A stretch of 6,400 nucleotides of DNA from Ruminococcus sp. (GTDB lineage Bacteria; Bacillota; Clostridia; Oscillospirales; Acutalibacteraceae): contig JAFLSL010000067.1 of the NCBI GenBank assembly GCA_022510985.1, positions 1 through 6,400 of the forward strand, in the 5' to 3' direction. The notes under the pieces are model-generated. The model searched no databases. It was not told the DNA's origin and was given only the letters and a program-made list of their open reading frames with translations. The translations under genes and the position numbers were made by a program. Each line of letters starts with the position of its first letter. Within the stretch, counting starts at the first letter, position 1. Shown piece after piece: positions 1 through 6,400 of this stretch.

Positions 1-36
1 CGAAGGTCAGGGGGATACGAATTCAAGAGAGGAACG

Positions 37-53
37 TCCACGTATGACGTGGA
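37..53. other. Short perfect hairpin downstream of the lipoprotein gene
   Basis: An inverted repeat with a 7-bp perfect stem (TCCACGT/ACGTGGA) and a 3-base loop starts a few bases after the lipoprotein stop codon. Its position suits a transcript 3' end on the minus strand. However, the bases that follow there are CGTTCCTCTCTTG, pyrimidine-rich but without a run of T, so it is not a standard intrinsic terminator; no T-run follows on the plus strand either. It could be an RNA-stabilising 3' hairpin, part of a larger structure cut off by the window edge, or chance. The other bases of 1-56 hold nothing I can assign. Confidence 0.35.
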
Positions 54-56
54 AAC

Positions 57-590
57 TTAAAATTCTTTGAAAGCTTTGATTGCCTTTTGCATTGTTTTAT
101 ATGCGTCGGAAGAGGTATCGTCCGCAGCAATATCAGGGTTTGAATAAACCATAAGATATTTTCCGCTGTCGGAAAGGTAGGCTTTTATTTCCTTATTATA
201 TAAGGTAAAGCTGCCGTTTTTCTTAACACTTTCGATAAACTCGTCACGTGTAGGATTTTTTCCGTTCAGCTTGTACGCGTAAAGTTCAACCTTAATATTA
301 CCCGTGGTGTATCTGTAGCCTTTTTCCGCACCGATAAGCTCGGCTTTCATTTTGGTTACGTTGGCGTTCTTTTCAGCGATTGTTATATAACCGCTGTCTT
401 TCATAAAATCACGAAGACCTGCCAGGGTGTCCTTATAATCCTCAGCCTTTTTTGCCTCGGTTACAGGCTCGGTTTCTGCGGTAGATGCGGAAGGATTGGT
501 TGCGTTAGGGTCGCTCAGCGGATCGTAACAACCCACGAATGATGTCGCTATTAATAAAACGGACGCTGCCGCAATTAAAAATCTTTTCAT
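57..590 (-). CDS. Predicted lipoprotein of unknown function (177 aa)
   Basis: A small exported protein, probably anchored to the outer face of the membrane by a lipid. The N-terminus is a typical lipoprotein signal: MKR, a hydrophobic stretch at residues 4-19, then a lipobox FVGC with the lipidated cysteine at C21. Phe at position -3 is less usual than Leu but tolerated. Residues 22-50 form a linker rich in Ser, Thr, Pro, Asn and Glu, as expected for a tether off the membrane. Residues 51-177 look like one small mixed alpha/beta domain, with alternating strand-like segments (KVELYAYKL, GSFTLYN, KYLMVYSN) and a charged C-terminal helix. I recognise no family or catalytic motif. The start is supported by GGAGGT at 597-602, 6 bases upstream, and by the signal peptide beginning at this Met. 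The gene follows secA by 77 bases and has its own promoter (621-649), so it need not depend on the upstream operon. That it is a real gene is nearly certain; its role is unknown. Confidence 0.87.
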   Translation of the reverse strand: MKRFLIAAASVLLIATSFVGCYDPLSDPNATNPSASTAETEPVTEAKKAEDYKDTLAGLRDFMKDSGYITIAEKNANVTKMKAELIGAEKGYRYTTGNIKVELYAYKLNGKNPTRDEFIESVKKNGSFTLYNKEIKAYLSDSGKYLMVYSNPDIAADDTSSDAYKTMQKAIKAFKEF

Positions 591-620
591 TTGATTACCT
601 CCATCGGTTTATGATTTAAA

Positions 621-649
621 ATTATATCATTCTTTTGCTGTCGGTTCAA
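621..649 (-). promoter_or_regulatory. Sigma-A-type promoter for the lipoprotein gene
   Basis: Reading the minus strand, TTGAAC (644-649) is followed by exactly 17 bases and then a perfect TATAAT -10 box (621-626). The -10 is preceded by TGA (627-629), matching the extended -10 TGn motif. Transcription would begin near 613-615 and give a leader of roughly 24 bases carrying the GGAGGT ribosome site before the ATG at 590. It lies wholly in the 77-base gap after the secA stop. No operator repeat is visible around it, so it may be constitutive. The call rests on sequence match only. Confidence 0.75.
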
Positions 650-667
650 GGTAAAGCCGTTTATGGC

Positions 668-3535
668 TTACTCATCTCTTCCGCAACACTTTTTGTATTT
701 CTTACCGCTTCCGCAGGGGCAGGGGTCGTTTCTTCCGATTTTTTTGCCTTTGCGGATTGTTTTATTTGCAGTATCGGTACCGTCACCCGAGGTAGCTGTC
801 GGCTCGGCAACCTGTTTGCGTTTAAGTGCGTTCTTTACAACGTCGCTGTTATCCTCGTCGGCGTCGGGTTCATCACCGAGCTTTGCATTAGCTGCCTTTT
901 GAGCTGCTAAGCGTTTAGCCGCTGCAATAGCCTCGCGGCGTTTTTTCTGCTCGTAGATACGCTTTGGTTGGGTGAGCATAAGCTTGAGAGTATCCTCGCG
1001 GATTGAGGCAATCATCTCGTCAAACATATCAAAGCCCTCTAGACGGTACTCAACAACAGGGTCGTGCTGACCGTAGGAACGCAGATGGATACCTGCTTTT
1101 AGCTGTTCCATATTGTCGATATGGTCCATCCAATAGGTGTCAACACTTCTGAGAAGATAAACTCGCTCCATTTCGCGGATAGTTTCCTCGGGGAGAAGTT
1201 TTTCGTTTTCATCGTAAATTGCCTTAGCGTCCTCGATAATCATATCACGGATTTCGTCAGGCTCAACAACCTCAAGCTCATCGGCGGAAAGCTTATACTT
1301 ATCGCGGTCGGTGATAGCCCAGTCGTAGTAGGTATCGATGAGTGCGGGAATGTTCCAATTATCGCGTGAATCGGCCGGAAGGAACTGCTTAACGGTTTCG
1401 TCCACGTTATCGTCAATCATCTTAAGAATAGTATCGTGGAGATTTTCGCCGTCAAGAACCTGATCACGCTGGGAGTATATAATCTCTCTCTGGCGGTTGA
1501 GAACGTCGTCGTACTGGAGTACGTCTTTACGGATACCGAAGTTGCGAAGTTCAACCTTTTCCTGAGAGCCTTCGATAATATTTGTGAGCATTTTATTTTC
1601 AATCGGCATATCCTCGTCTACGTTCATTCGGGTTAGCATAGCCTTCATTCTGTCGCCGCCGAACAGTCGCATAAGGTCGTCCTCGGTGGAGAGGAAGAAT
1701 CGGCTTGTACCGGGGTCACCCTGTCGTCCTGCACGTCCGCGGAGCTGGTTGTCGATACGTCGGGATTCGTGACGTTCTGTGCCGATAATAAAGAGACCGC
1801 CGGCTTCTCGCACCTTTTCTGCCTCTTCTTTTATTTCATCGCTGTATTTGCTGTTTAATTCGGCGAAAATTTTTCTGGCCTCTAAAATTTCCTCGTCGTC
1901 TGTTTCTGCGTAGCCGGTTGCCTCGGCAATCAACTCGTCCTCGATGCCCTGCTTACGCATAGATGCCTTTGCGAGGTACTCGGCATTACCGCCGAGGATA
2001 ATATCGGTACCACGACCTGCCATATTTGTGGCAATTGTTACGGCTCCGAGCTTACCTGCCTGAGCAATAATTTCCGCCTCTTTTTCGTGCTGTTTTGCGT
2101 TTAAGACGTTGTGCTTAATTCCGCGTTTTTTGAGCATTTTTGAGAGAAGTTCGGATTTTTCAATCGAAATTGTGCCGACAAGCACGGGCTGGCCTTTTTC
2201 GTGAGCCTCGACAATCTGCTCGATAACGGCGTTGAATTTACCCATTTCTGTCTGGAAAACGGAATCGGGAAGGTCAACTCTCGCAAGCGGTTTGTTTGTC
2301 GGGATTTCCACAACATCAAGCTTGTAGATTTCCTGGAACTCGGTCTGCTCGGTCATAGCAGTACCGGTCATACCTGAAAGTTTTTTGTAAAGACGGAAGT
2401 AGTTCTGGAAGGTAATTGTCGCAAGAGTTTTGCTCTCGTTCTGAACTTTTACGCCTTCCTTAGCCTCAATCGCCTGATGAAGTCCCTCGTTGTATCTTCT
2501 GCCGTACATAAGACGACCTGTGAATTCGTCGACAATAATAATCTCGCCGTCCTTAACAACGTAGTCAACGTCACGCTTCATAATGCCGTTAGCCTTTATC
2601 GCCTGATTAACGTGATGCTGAATTGTGAGGTTGTCGGGATCGGTAAGGTTATCTATATTAAAGAATTCCTCTGCCTTTTTAACGCCGCTTTGGGTTAAAG
2701 TCGCAGATTTTGCTTTTTCGTCTACAACGTAGTCGATACCGTTTTCAGCGTAGTAGCTTTCCATATCTTCCTTGCTGTTAAGCTCGGTAAAACGCTTAAC
2801 GGTCAGGGTTTTTGCAAGGCGGTTAGCCTGAGTGTAAAGCTCTGTGGATTTGTCGCCTTTACCGCTGATGATAAGAGGTGTACGTGCTTCATCTATGAGG
2901 ATTGAGTCAACCTCGTCGACAATAGCGAACGCGTGGCCACGCTGAACTTTGTTTTCCTTATATACCACCATATTATCTCGAAGGTAATCGAAGCCGAGTT
3001 CGTTGTTTGTGCCGTAGGTAATATCGGCATCGTAGGCTTCTTTACGCTCGTCGTTGTCGAGGTCGTGAACAATAAGACCAACCGAAAGTCCGAGATAGCG
3101 GTAGAGCTTGCCCATCCATTCGGAGTCACGTCGAGCAAGGTAGTCGTTGACTGTTACGATATGAACACCCTCGCCCGTAAGTCCGTTTAAGTACGCGGGC
3201 AAAGTAGCAACTAAGGTTTTACCTTCACCTGTTTTCATTTCAGCGATTCTTCCCTGATGAAGAATAATTCCGCCGATAATCTGTACGGGGAAGTGCTTCA
3301 TTCCCAGCACACGCATTGACGCCTCGCGGCACACCGCAAAAGCATCGGGAAGTATATCGTCTGTGGTTTCGCCATTTTGAAGGCGTTGTTTTAAAATTGC
3401 AGTCTGATTTTTAAGCTCAGCTTCGCTCATAGCGGCATACTTTTCATCTAAAGCCAAAACCTTATCGGCGATAGGCTTAACACGCTTAACCTCTCGCTTT
3501 GAGTAATTGCCGAACAATAATTTTAATGGGTTCAT
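668..3535 (-). CDS. secA: SecA, preprotein translocase ATPase (955 aa)
   Basis: Peripheral motor ATPase that binds preproteins and drives them through the SecYEG channel. All family landmarks are present in order: Walker A TGEGKT (102-107, Lys106), the [16 protein letters not shown] segment (173-188), Walker B DEVD (207-210) followed by DEARTP, the preprotein-binding region between about 220 and 375, LSGMTGTA (386-393), NMAGRGTD (504-511), GTERHESRR (585-593), [13 protein letters not shown] (597-609), the helical scaffold [11 protein letters not shown] (673-683) and the wing/two-helix-finger region (WMDHIDNM from 802). The C-terminus has an acidic linker (about 886-925) and the zinc-binding tail [13 protein letters not shown] (Cys939, 941, 950, 951), which in studied SecA contacts SecB and/or ribosomes. 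Length exceeds B. subtilis SecA (841), mostly through this tail linker and an insertion of about 60 residues at 516-577 in the second nucleotide-binding domain, an insertion also seen in actinobacterial SecA1. The start MNPLKLLFG is typical of the family and has AAAGGA 8 bases upstream (3544-3549). It follows the PBP gene by 39 bases and is probably in its operon. It appears intact. Confidence 0.99.
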   Translation of the reverse strand: MNPLKLLFGNYSKREVKRVKPIADKVLALDEKYAAMSEAELKNQTAILKQRLQNGETTDDILPDAFAVCREASMRVLGMKHFPVQIIGGIILHQGRIAEMKTGEGKTLVATLPAYLNGLTGEGVHIVTVNDYLARRDSEWMGKLYRYLGLSVGLIVHDLDNDERKEAYDADITYGTNNELGFDYLRDNMVVYKENKVQRGHAFAIVDEVDSILIDEARTPLIISGKGDKSTELYTQANRLAKTLTVKRFTELNSKEDMESYYAENGIDYVVDEKAKSATLTQSGVKKAEEFFNIDNLTDPDNLTIQHHVNQAIKANGIMKRDVDYVVKDGEIIIVDEFTGRLMYGRRYNEGLHQAIEAKEGVKVQNESKTLATITFQNYFRLYKKLSGMTGTAMTEQTEFQEIYKLDVVEIPTNKPLARVDLPDSVFQTEMGKFNAVIEQIVEAHEKGQPVLVGTISIEKSELLSKMLKKRGIKHNVLNAKQHEKEAEIIAQAGKLGAVTIATNMAGRGTDIILGGNAEYLAKASMRKQGIEDELIAEATGYAETDDEEILEARKIFAELNSKYSDEIKEEAEKVREAGGLFIIGTERHESRRIDNQLRGRAGRQGDPGTSRFFLSTEDDLMRLFGGDRMKAMLTRMNVDEDMPIENKMLTNIIEGSQEKVELRNFGIRKDVLQYDDVLNRQREIIYSQRDQVLDGENLHDTILKMIDDNVDETVKQFLPADSRDNWNIPALIDTYYDWAITDRDKYKLSADELEVVEPDEIRDMIIEDAKAIYDENEKLLPEETIREMERVYLLRSVDTYWMDHIDNMEQLKAGIHLRSYGQHDPVVEYRLEGFDMFDEMIASIREDTLKLMLTQPKRIYEQKKRREAIAAAKRLAAQKAANAKLGDEPDADEDNSDVVKNALKRKQVAEPTATSGDGTDTANKTIRKGKKIGRNDPCPCGSGKKYKKCCGRDE

Positions 3536-3544
3536 ATTGTTTAT

Positions 3545-3576
3545 CCTTTCAGTAAATCTTGTTTTCAGAAAATCTT
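3545..3576 (-). repeat. Two-copy 16-bp imperfect tandem repeat between pbpA and secA
   Basis: On the minus strand AAGATTTTCTGAAAAC (3561-3576) is followed at once by AAGATTTACTGAAAGG (3545-3560), identical at 13 of 16 positions. The first copy overlaps the stop codon of the PBP gene and the second supplies the secA Shine-Dalgarno site (GAAAGGA). It fills most of the 39-base gap. The simplest reading is a local tandem duplication that carried a ribosome-site-like core, with the two copies then diverging. Chance similarity in an AT-rich spacer is possible. Confidence 0.5.
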
Positions 3577-4978
3577 AATCTTTTAGGCTTTTTGCCGCCT
3601 GTATCATAGCCGCCTTTGCGACCTGACCTGCGGTTGAATAGCCGTATTGGCTGCTTCCGCGAACTACGCACGCAAACGCAAGCGGATAGTCGCTGTCGGT
3701 ACAGTAGCCTATCATCCAGCCGTCGTTTTTATCGCGGTCTGAGCCTGTCAGCGTTTCGCCTGTACCCGTTTTTGCACAAACGGTAAGTCCGCCGAACATT
3801 GACTCGCCGTAGTCGTTAACAACGGCATATCGCATAAGCTCGCCGATGCTCTCTGCAGTTGAAGAGCTTAGCATCTGTTTTCCGTTTGAGCCTGTTTTTG
3901 AAAGTCCGATATCGGCTAAAATCGAGCCTGAACTTCCGCTTATTATATAAGGATTAACGGGTGTTCCTCCCTTTGCAATCGCACCGCAGATTATTGCCAT
4001 CTGCATCGGGTTAACCGCGTCGTTATACTGCCCCACACCCGACCATGCGAGCTGGTTTTTGTTGGCGTCTTTAACATCGTAGTTACCCTTTTTTGTATTA
4101 ACTCCGCTGACGGTAAAGCTTGCGTTTATGCCGAGCTTTTTAGCCATAGCGTTCATTTTTTCTTCGCCGAGTTCTACAGCAAGCTCCGCGAAAACGATAT
4201 TGCACGAATGGCCGAACGCCTGCTTGATATCAACCGTTCCGTGGGAGCTGACGCAGGTAATATCTCCTCCGCCGATTTCCTCTTTGCCGCCGCAGTACCA
4301 AGTTCTGTCCCAGATATCGGGAATATTTTCAATCGCCGCCGCAGCGGTAACTATTTTGAAAATTGAACCGGGAGTATATGTTGACGAGAGCACATTATCG
4401 AGATATACGCCCTCGTATTTATCTTCATTATCCTCATTAATTTCAGGCGGACTGTTCGGGTCGTAGGTACGAATACTTACGGAACAGAGTATTTCGCCTG
4501 TGTTGTAGTTATAGATTACGCAGGCACCGCTGTCGTAATTTTTAAGAGAGTTGTACGCTGCCTTGCAGGTTGCGGCGTCAACCGTCAGCTCCATATCGTG
4601 ACCGTGCCTGAATGATTTGGGCATATCAAGTCCCCATACAAAGCTGTAGCCCGTCAGCTCCGAGCGGAACTGACTTTGAACTGCTGTTGAAATGTTGAGC
4701 GAATCGTCACCCACAACGTGCAGAAGGGATTTTCTGACCTGAGCGTTTGGATGATAGACGCGTTTTCCATCGATACTTTCGGCAAGGACTTCGCCGTTTC
4801 GGTCGGTGATTTTGCCTGCCTGAATTAATCCGCCCGAGCCTGAGATATGTCCGTTATACGGCTGGTCAACCCAGTCGGACGCTCCGAAAATAGTTTCTGC
4901 AACGAGGAAACACATTCCCCCCAAAAAGGCGAGCACTACGATGAATATTAACCACGATCGCCTGAGTATTCTTTTCAT
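3575..4978 (-). CDS. pbpA: Class B penicillin-binding protein, PbpA-like transpeptidase (467 aa)
   Basis: Membrane-anchored D,D-transpeptidase that cross-links peptidoglycan, working with a SEDS glycosyltransferase such as the one encoded just upstream. A single N-terminal signal anchor (about 9-29, after MKRILRRS) leaves the rest outside the cell. Residues 55-120 form a short N-terminal module (ITDRNGEVLAES, then RVYHPNAQV, HVVG and ELTG) resembling the reduced module of mycobacterial PbpA rather than the long dimerisation domain of PBP2 or SpoVD. The transpeptidase domain covers about 128-465 with all three active-site motifs: SIFK with nucleophile Ser205 and Lys208, SCN at 258-260, and KTGT at 403-406; GVGQYNDAVNPMQMA (314-328) is also typical. 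The exported part holds ten cysteines, of which C229 and C242 flank a likely hairpin and may form a disulfide. AAAGGAGAG (4986-4994) lies 7 bases before the ATG. The SEDS stop is 45 bases upstream, secA 39 bases downstream. The FtsI/SpoVD division and sporulation PBPs are alternatives, but those usually have longer N-terminal parts or PASTA domains. The class is certain, the symbol less so. Confidence 0.94.
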   Translation of the reverse strand: MKRILRRSWLIFIVVLAFLGGMCFLVAETIFGASDWVDQPYNGHISGSGGLIQAGKITDRNGEVLAESIDGKRVYHPNAQVRKSLLHVVGDDSLNISTAVQSQFRSELTGYSFVWGLDMPKSFRHGHDMELTVDAATCKAAYNSLKNYDSGACVIYNYNTGEILCSVSIRTYDPNSPPEINEDNEDKYEGVYLDNVLSSTYTPGSIFKIVTAAAAIENIPDIWDRTWYCGGKEEIGGGDITCVSSHGTVDIKQAFGHSCNIVFAELAVELGEEKMNAMAKKLGINASFTVSGVNTKKGNYDVKDANKNQLAWSGVGQYNDAVNPMQMAIICGAIAKGGTPVNPYIISGSSGSILADIGLSKTGSNGKQMLSSSTAESIGELMRYAVVNDYGESMFGGLTVCAKTGTGETLTGSDRDKNDGWMIGYCTDSDYPLAFACVVRGSSQYGYSTAGQVAKAAMIQAAKSLKD

Positions 4979-5023
4979 TTAGCCGCTCTCCTTTCAGCAG
5001 ATTTTATGAATTAATTAATAAAG

Positions 5024-6400
5024 TTATTTTTTAGAATAGGTGCGTTCATCAGCCGCTTTGATAAACGCTAAAAGCCCCCAGCACGAGATTATACTCGAGC
5101 CGCCCGCACTGATAAACGGGAAGGTAACGCCCGTAAGAGGGAGAATATCGGTCGCTCCGAAAACGTTGAGCGACATCTGGATAACGAGCAGACCTGCCGC
5201 ACAGCAAGCGGAAATTGAGTAGAAGGTGCTGCGGCTTCTGGTTGTTACGGAACGAGCGTAGATAAAGAGCGTTGCAATTGCAACGGCAATGGTAACCGCG
5301 GTGATAAAGCCCATTTCCTCGCTCATAAGACCGAAAACGAGGTCAGACTCAGACGCGGCAACGTATTTTAAAACGCCGTTTCCTATGCCAACGCCGAAAA
5401 GTCCGCCCGAGGCGATATAAGTAAGCACACGTGCCTGCTGATATCCGCGTGAATCCTGAGTATATTCCCAAACGTGTCGCCAACCCTGAAAACGTCTTAA
5501 AACATAAGGCTTGATATTAAGGACAATAAATCCGGCAAAAACCGAGCTTACGAGTGCCAAAACAACGGTTTTAAAATCGCCCGAACGGGTAAACGAAACA
5601 AGCAAAAACGTTCCGAAGAAAATCAAAGCGGTTCCGAAGTCGCCCATTAGTGCGAGTGCACCGACACAAATTGCCGAGAAAATAATAAACTCGAGAAGGT
5701 TCTGCTTAGTTTGCAGGCGGTCGAGAGTTGACGCACCGACAAAGATAAACGCAATTTTTACAAATTCAGACGGCTGAACGGTAACAGGTCCTAGATGAAC
5801 CCAGTTCGCCGAGCCGTTTGTGACGCGTCCGAAAACGAGATTCACCGCGAGGAAAAGCACCGCGACAATCATAATTATAAGTCTCCACTGACCGATTCGG
5901 TCGGGATTTTCAATAAATTTAATTAATGCACAAAATACTATCATTCCCCCGACAGCCGCGAAAAGCTGAGTATAAGCGGAATGTAATTCCTGACGTGCCA
6001 AAAGCATAACGCCGATACCCGTAAAGAAAAGGCACAGTGCCTCCAGCTCGAACGCTACACGCTTTAGAATAACTGTCGAAACAAAGAAGAACAGCCACTC
6101 TACGCCTAGCAAAACTCCGCACAAAACGGCGGGGTCAAAGTCCTTTGCACCGTCGCAAAAGCAAGCCTCAACGCCCATAAAAATATGGAAAAGCGATACT
6201 AAAATCATAATTTTATAAGGCTGGATTGCAGGTTTGTTTGAAACCTTTGAGAAAAACCAGCTCGACTGCAGTTCTTCATGGAATTCCTCGCCGCGTTTAA
6301 AGGCGAATTCCTTATTTCCGATTGAAATACTATCGTCAATTCTGACCTGCGTCCTGCGTTTGATACGCTTTCCGTTTACATAGGTACCGGTTTTTGAGCC
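5024..6400 (-). CDS. FHA domain fused to a RodA/FtsW-type SEDS peptidoglycan glycosyltransferase (partial, 5' end outside the window)
   Basis: Polymerises glycan strands from lipid II in the membrane; the visible 458 residues lack the N-terminus. Residues 1-36 are the second half of an FHA domain: GSKTGTYVNGKRI matches the S-x-N-G-T-x-V-N-G core, then VRIDDSISIGNKEFAF, the closing strands (D-x-I-x-I-G). A charged linker (37-60) leads into about 12 hydrophobic segments. SEDS signatures: SANWVHLGPVTVQPSEFVKI (197-216), MGDFGTAL (252-259), GYQQARVLTYIASGGLFGVG (319-338), the outer loop SESDLVFG, whose Asp353 is the likely catalytic residue by analogy with FtsW/RodA, and LPLTGVTFPFISAGGSS (420-436). 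Five helices precede the conserved Trp200 instead of three, as in actinobacterial RodA. The Met at 6206-6208 is not the start: the frame is open for all 64 codons before it, no Shine-Dalgarno site precedes it, and the upstream residues form a recognisable domain. The FHA part should lie in the cytoplasm and bind a phosphothreonine partner, an inference from the family. The gene sits 45 bases before its probable partner pbpA. Whether it acts in elongation (rodA), division or sporulation cannot be decided here. Confidence 0.93.
   Translation of the reverse strand, partial: GSKTGTYVNGKRIKRRTQVRIDDSISIGNKEFAFKRGEEFHEELQSSWFFSKVSNKPAIQPYKIMILVSLFHIFMGVEACFCDGAKDFDPAVLCGVLLGVEWLFFFVSTVILKRVAFELEALCLFFTGIGVMLLARQELHSAYTQLFAAVGGMIVFCALIKFIENPDRIGQWRLIIMIVAVLFLAVNLVFGRVTNGSANWVHLGPVTVQPSEFVKIAFIFVGASTLDRLQTKQNLLEFIIFSAICVGALALMGDFGTALIFFGTFLLVSFTRSGDFKTVVLALVSSVFAGFIVLNIKPYVLRRFQGWRHVWEYTQDSRGYQQARVLTYIASGGLFGVGIGNGVLKYVAASESDLVFGLMSEEMGFITAVTIAVAIATLFIYARSVTTRSRSTFYSISACCAAGLLVIQMSLNVFGATDILPLTGVTFPFISAGGSSIISCWGLLAFIKAADERTYSKK

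Noticed and set aside
1..36. tRNA-like T-arm (GAATTCGTATCC on the minus strand)
   Set aside because: The loop lacks the conserved A58 and the flanking bases do not pair into a 5-bp stem.
1..60. Possible C-terminus of a convergent plus-strand gene (19 open codons ending in TAA at 58-60)
   Set aside because: Nineteen open codons are expected by chance, another plus-strand frame is open too, the arginine codons are rare types (cga, agg, aga), and the residues match nothing I know. Sequence left of the window would settle it.
654..669. Hairpin AAGCC/GGCTT at the secA stop as a terminator
   Set aside because: Only a 5-bp stem with a 6-base loop, overlapping the stop codon and followed on the minus strand by TACCTTG instead of a T-run.
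635..910. Plus-strand open frames opposite the secA 3' end (also 663-902)
   Set aside because: They mirror the SecA linker and zinc tail in other frames; hydrophobic runs arise from the complement of Lys/Ala-rich codons.
4128..4466. 112-aa plus-strand open frame opposite the PBP gene
   Set aside because: Low-complexity Ser/Leu/Pro-rich translation lying wholly antisense to the conserved transpeptidase domain, with no recognisable domain; a shadow frame.
4979..5023. AT-rich spacer between the SEDS and PBP genes as a promoter
   Set aside because: TTAATTAATTCATAAAAT contains -10-like strings but no -35 at suitable spacing; the strong ribosome site explains the conserved-looking part.
5024..6208. 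Treating the SEDS gene as a complete 394-aa protein starting at the Met at 6208
   Set aside because: The frame continues open to 6400 and encodes FHA-type sequence; no Shine-Dalgarno site precedes this Met (the upstream bases read CCTTATAAAATT). The gene is partial, not complete.

Overview
The window shows a fragment of a bacterial chromosome, about 45% G+C by eye, with four tightly packed genes all on the minus strand. SecA has its C-terminal zinc motif, the Shine-Dalgarno sites are of the AAAGGA/GGAGGT type, and there is a clear sigma-A promoter and a lipoprotein. Together these suggest a Gram-positive anaerobe of the Clostridia, probably Ruminococcaceae/Oscillospiraceae-like. That placement is inference from style and similarity, not a database result. 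I see no mobile element, CRISPR array, rRNA or tRNA.

In transcription order (right to left): (1) The right edge, 6400 down to 5024, holds one incomplete reading frame. It begins inside a forkhead-associated (FHA) phosphothreonine-binding domain and runs without a break into a complete SEDS-family (RodA/FtsW/SpoVE) membrane glycosyltransferase. The Met at 6208 is internal, not the start. (2) After a 45-base gap comes a class B penicillin-binding protein (PbpA-like transpeptidase, 467 aa), the natural partner of a SEDS polymerase. (3) After 39 bases comes full-length secA (955 aa), the motor of the Sec export pathway. (4) After 77 bases, which contain a strong-looking promoter, comes a 177-aa lipoprotein of no family I recognise. 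The last 56 bases at the left edge hold a short perfect hairpin and no assignable gene.

The first two genes form a peptidoglycan synthase pair: the SEDS protein polymerises glycan from lipid II and the PBP cross-links it. The FHA domain on the SEDS protein implies docking to a threonine-phosphorylated partner, so Ser/Thr kinase control is likely. The set FHA + RodA + PbpA recalls the actinobacterial fhaB-pstP-rodA-pbpA-pknA-pknB cluster, and the SEDS protein also appears to share the two extra N-terminal membrane helices of actinobacterial RodA. secA is probably co-transcribed with this pair. The lipoprotein can be transcribed independently, although no terminator separates it from secA. The most noteworthy item is the FHA-SEDS fusion. 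It rests on a directly verified open frame, but the start of the gene and any kinase or phosphatase lie outside the window.
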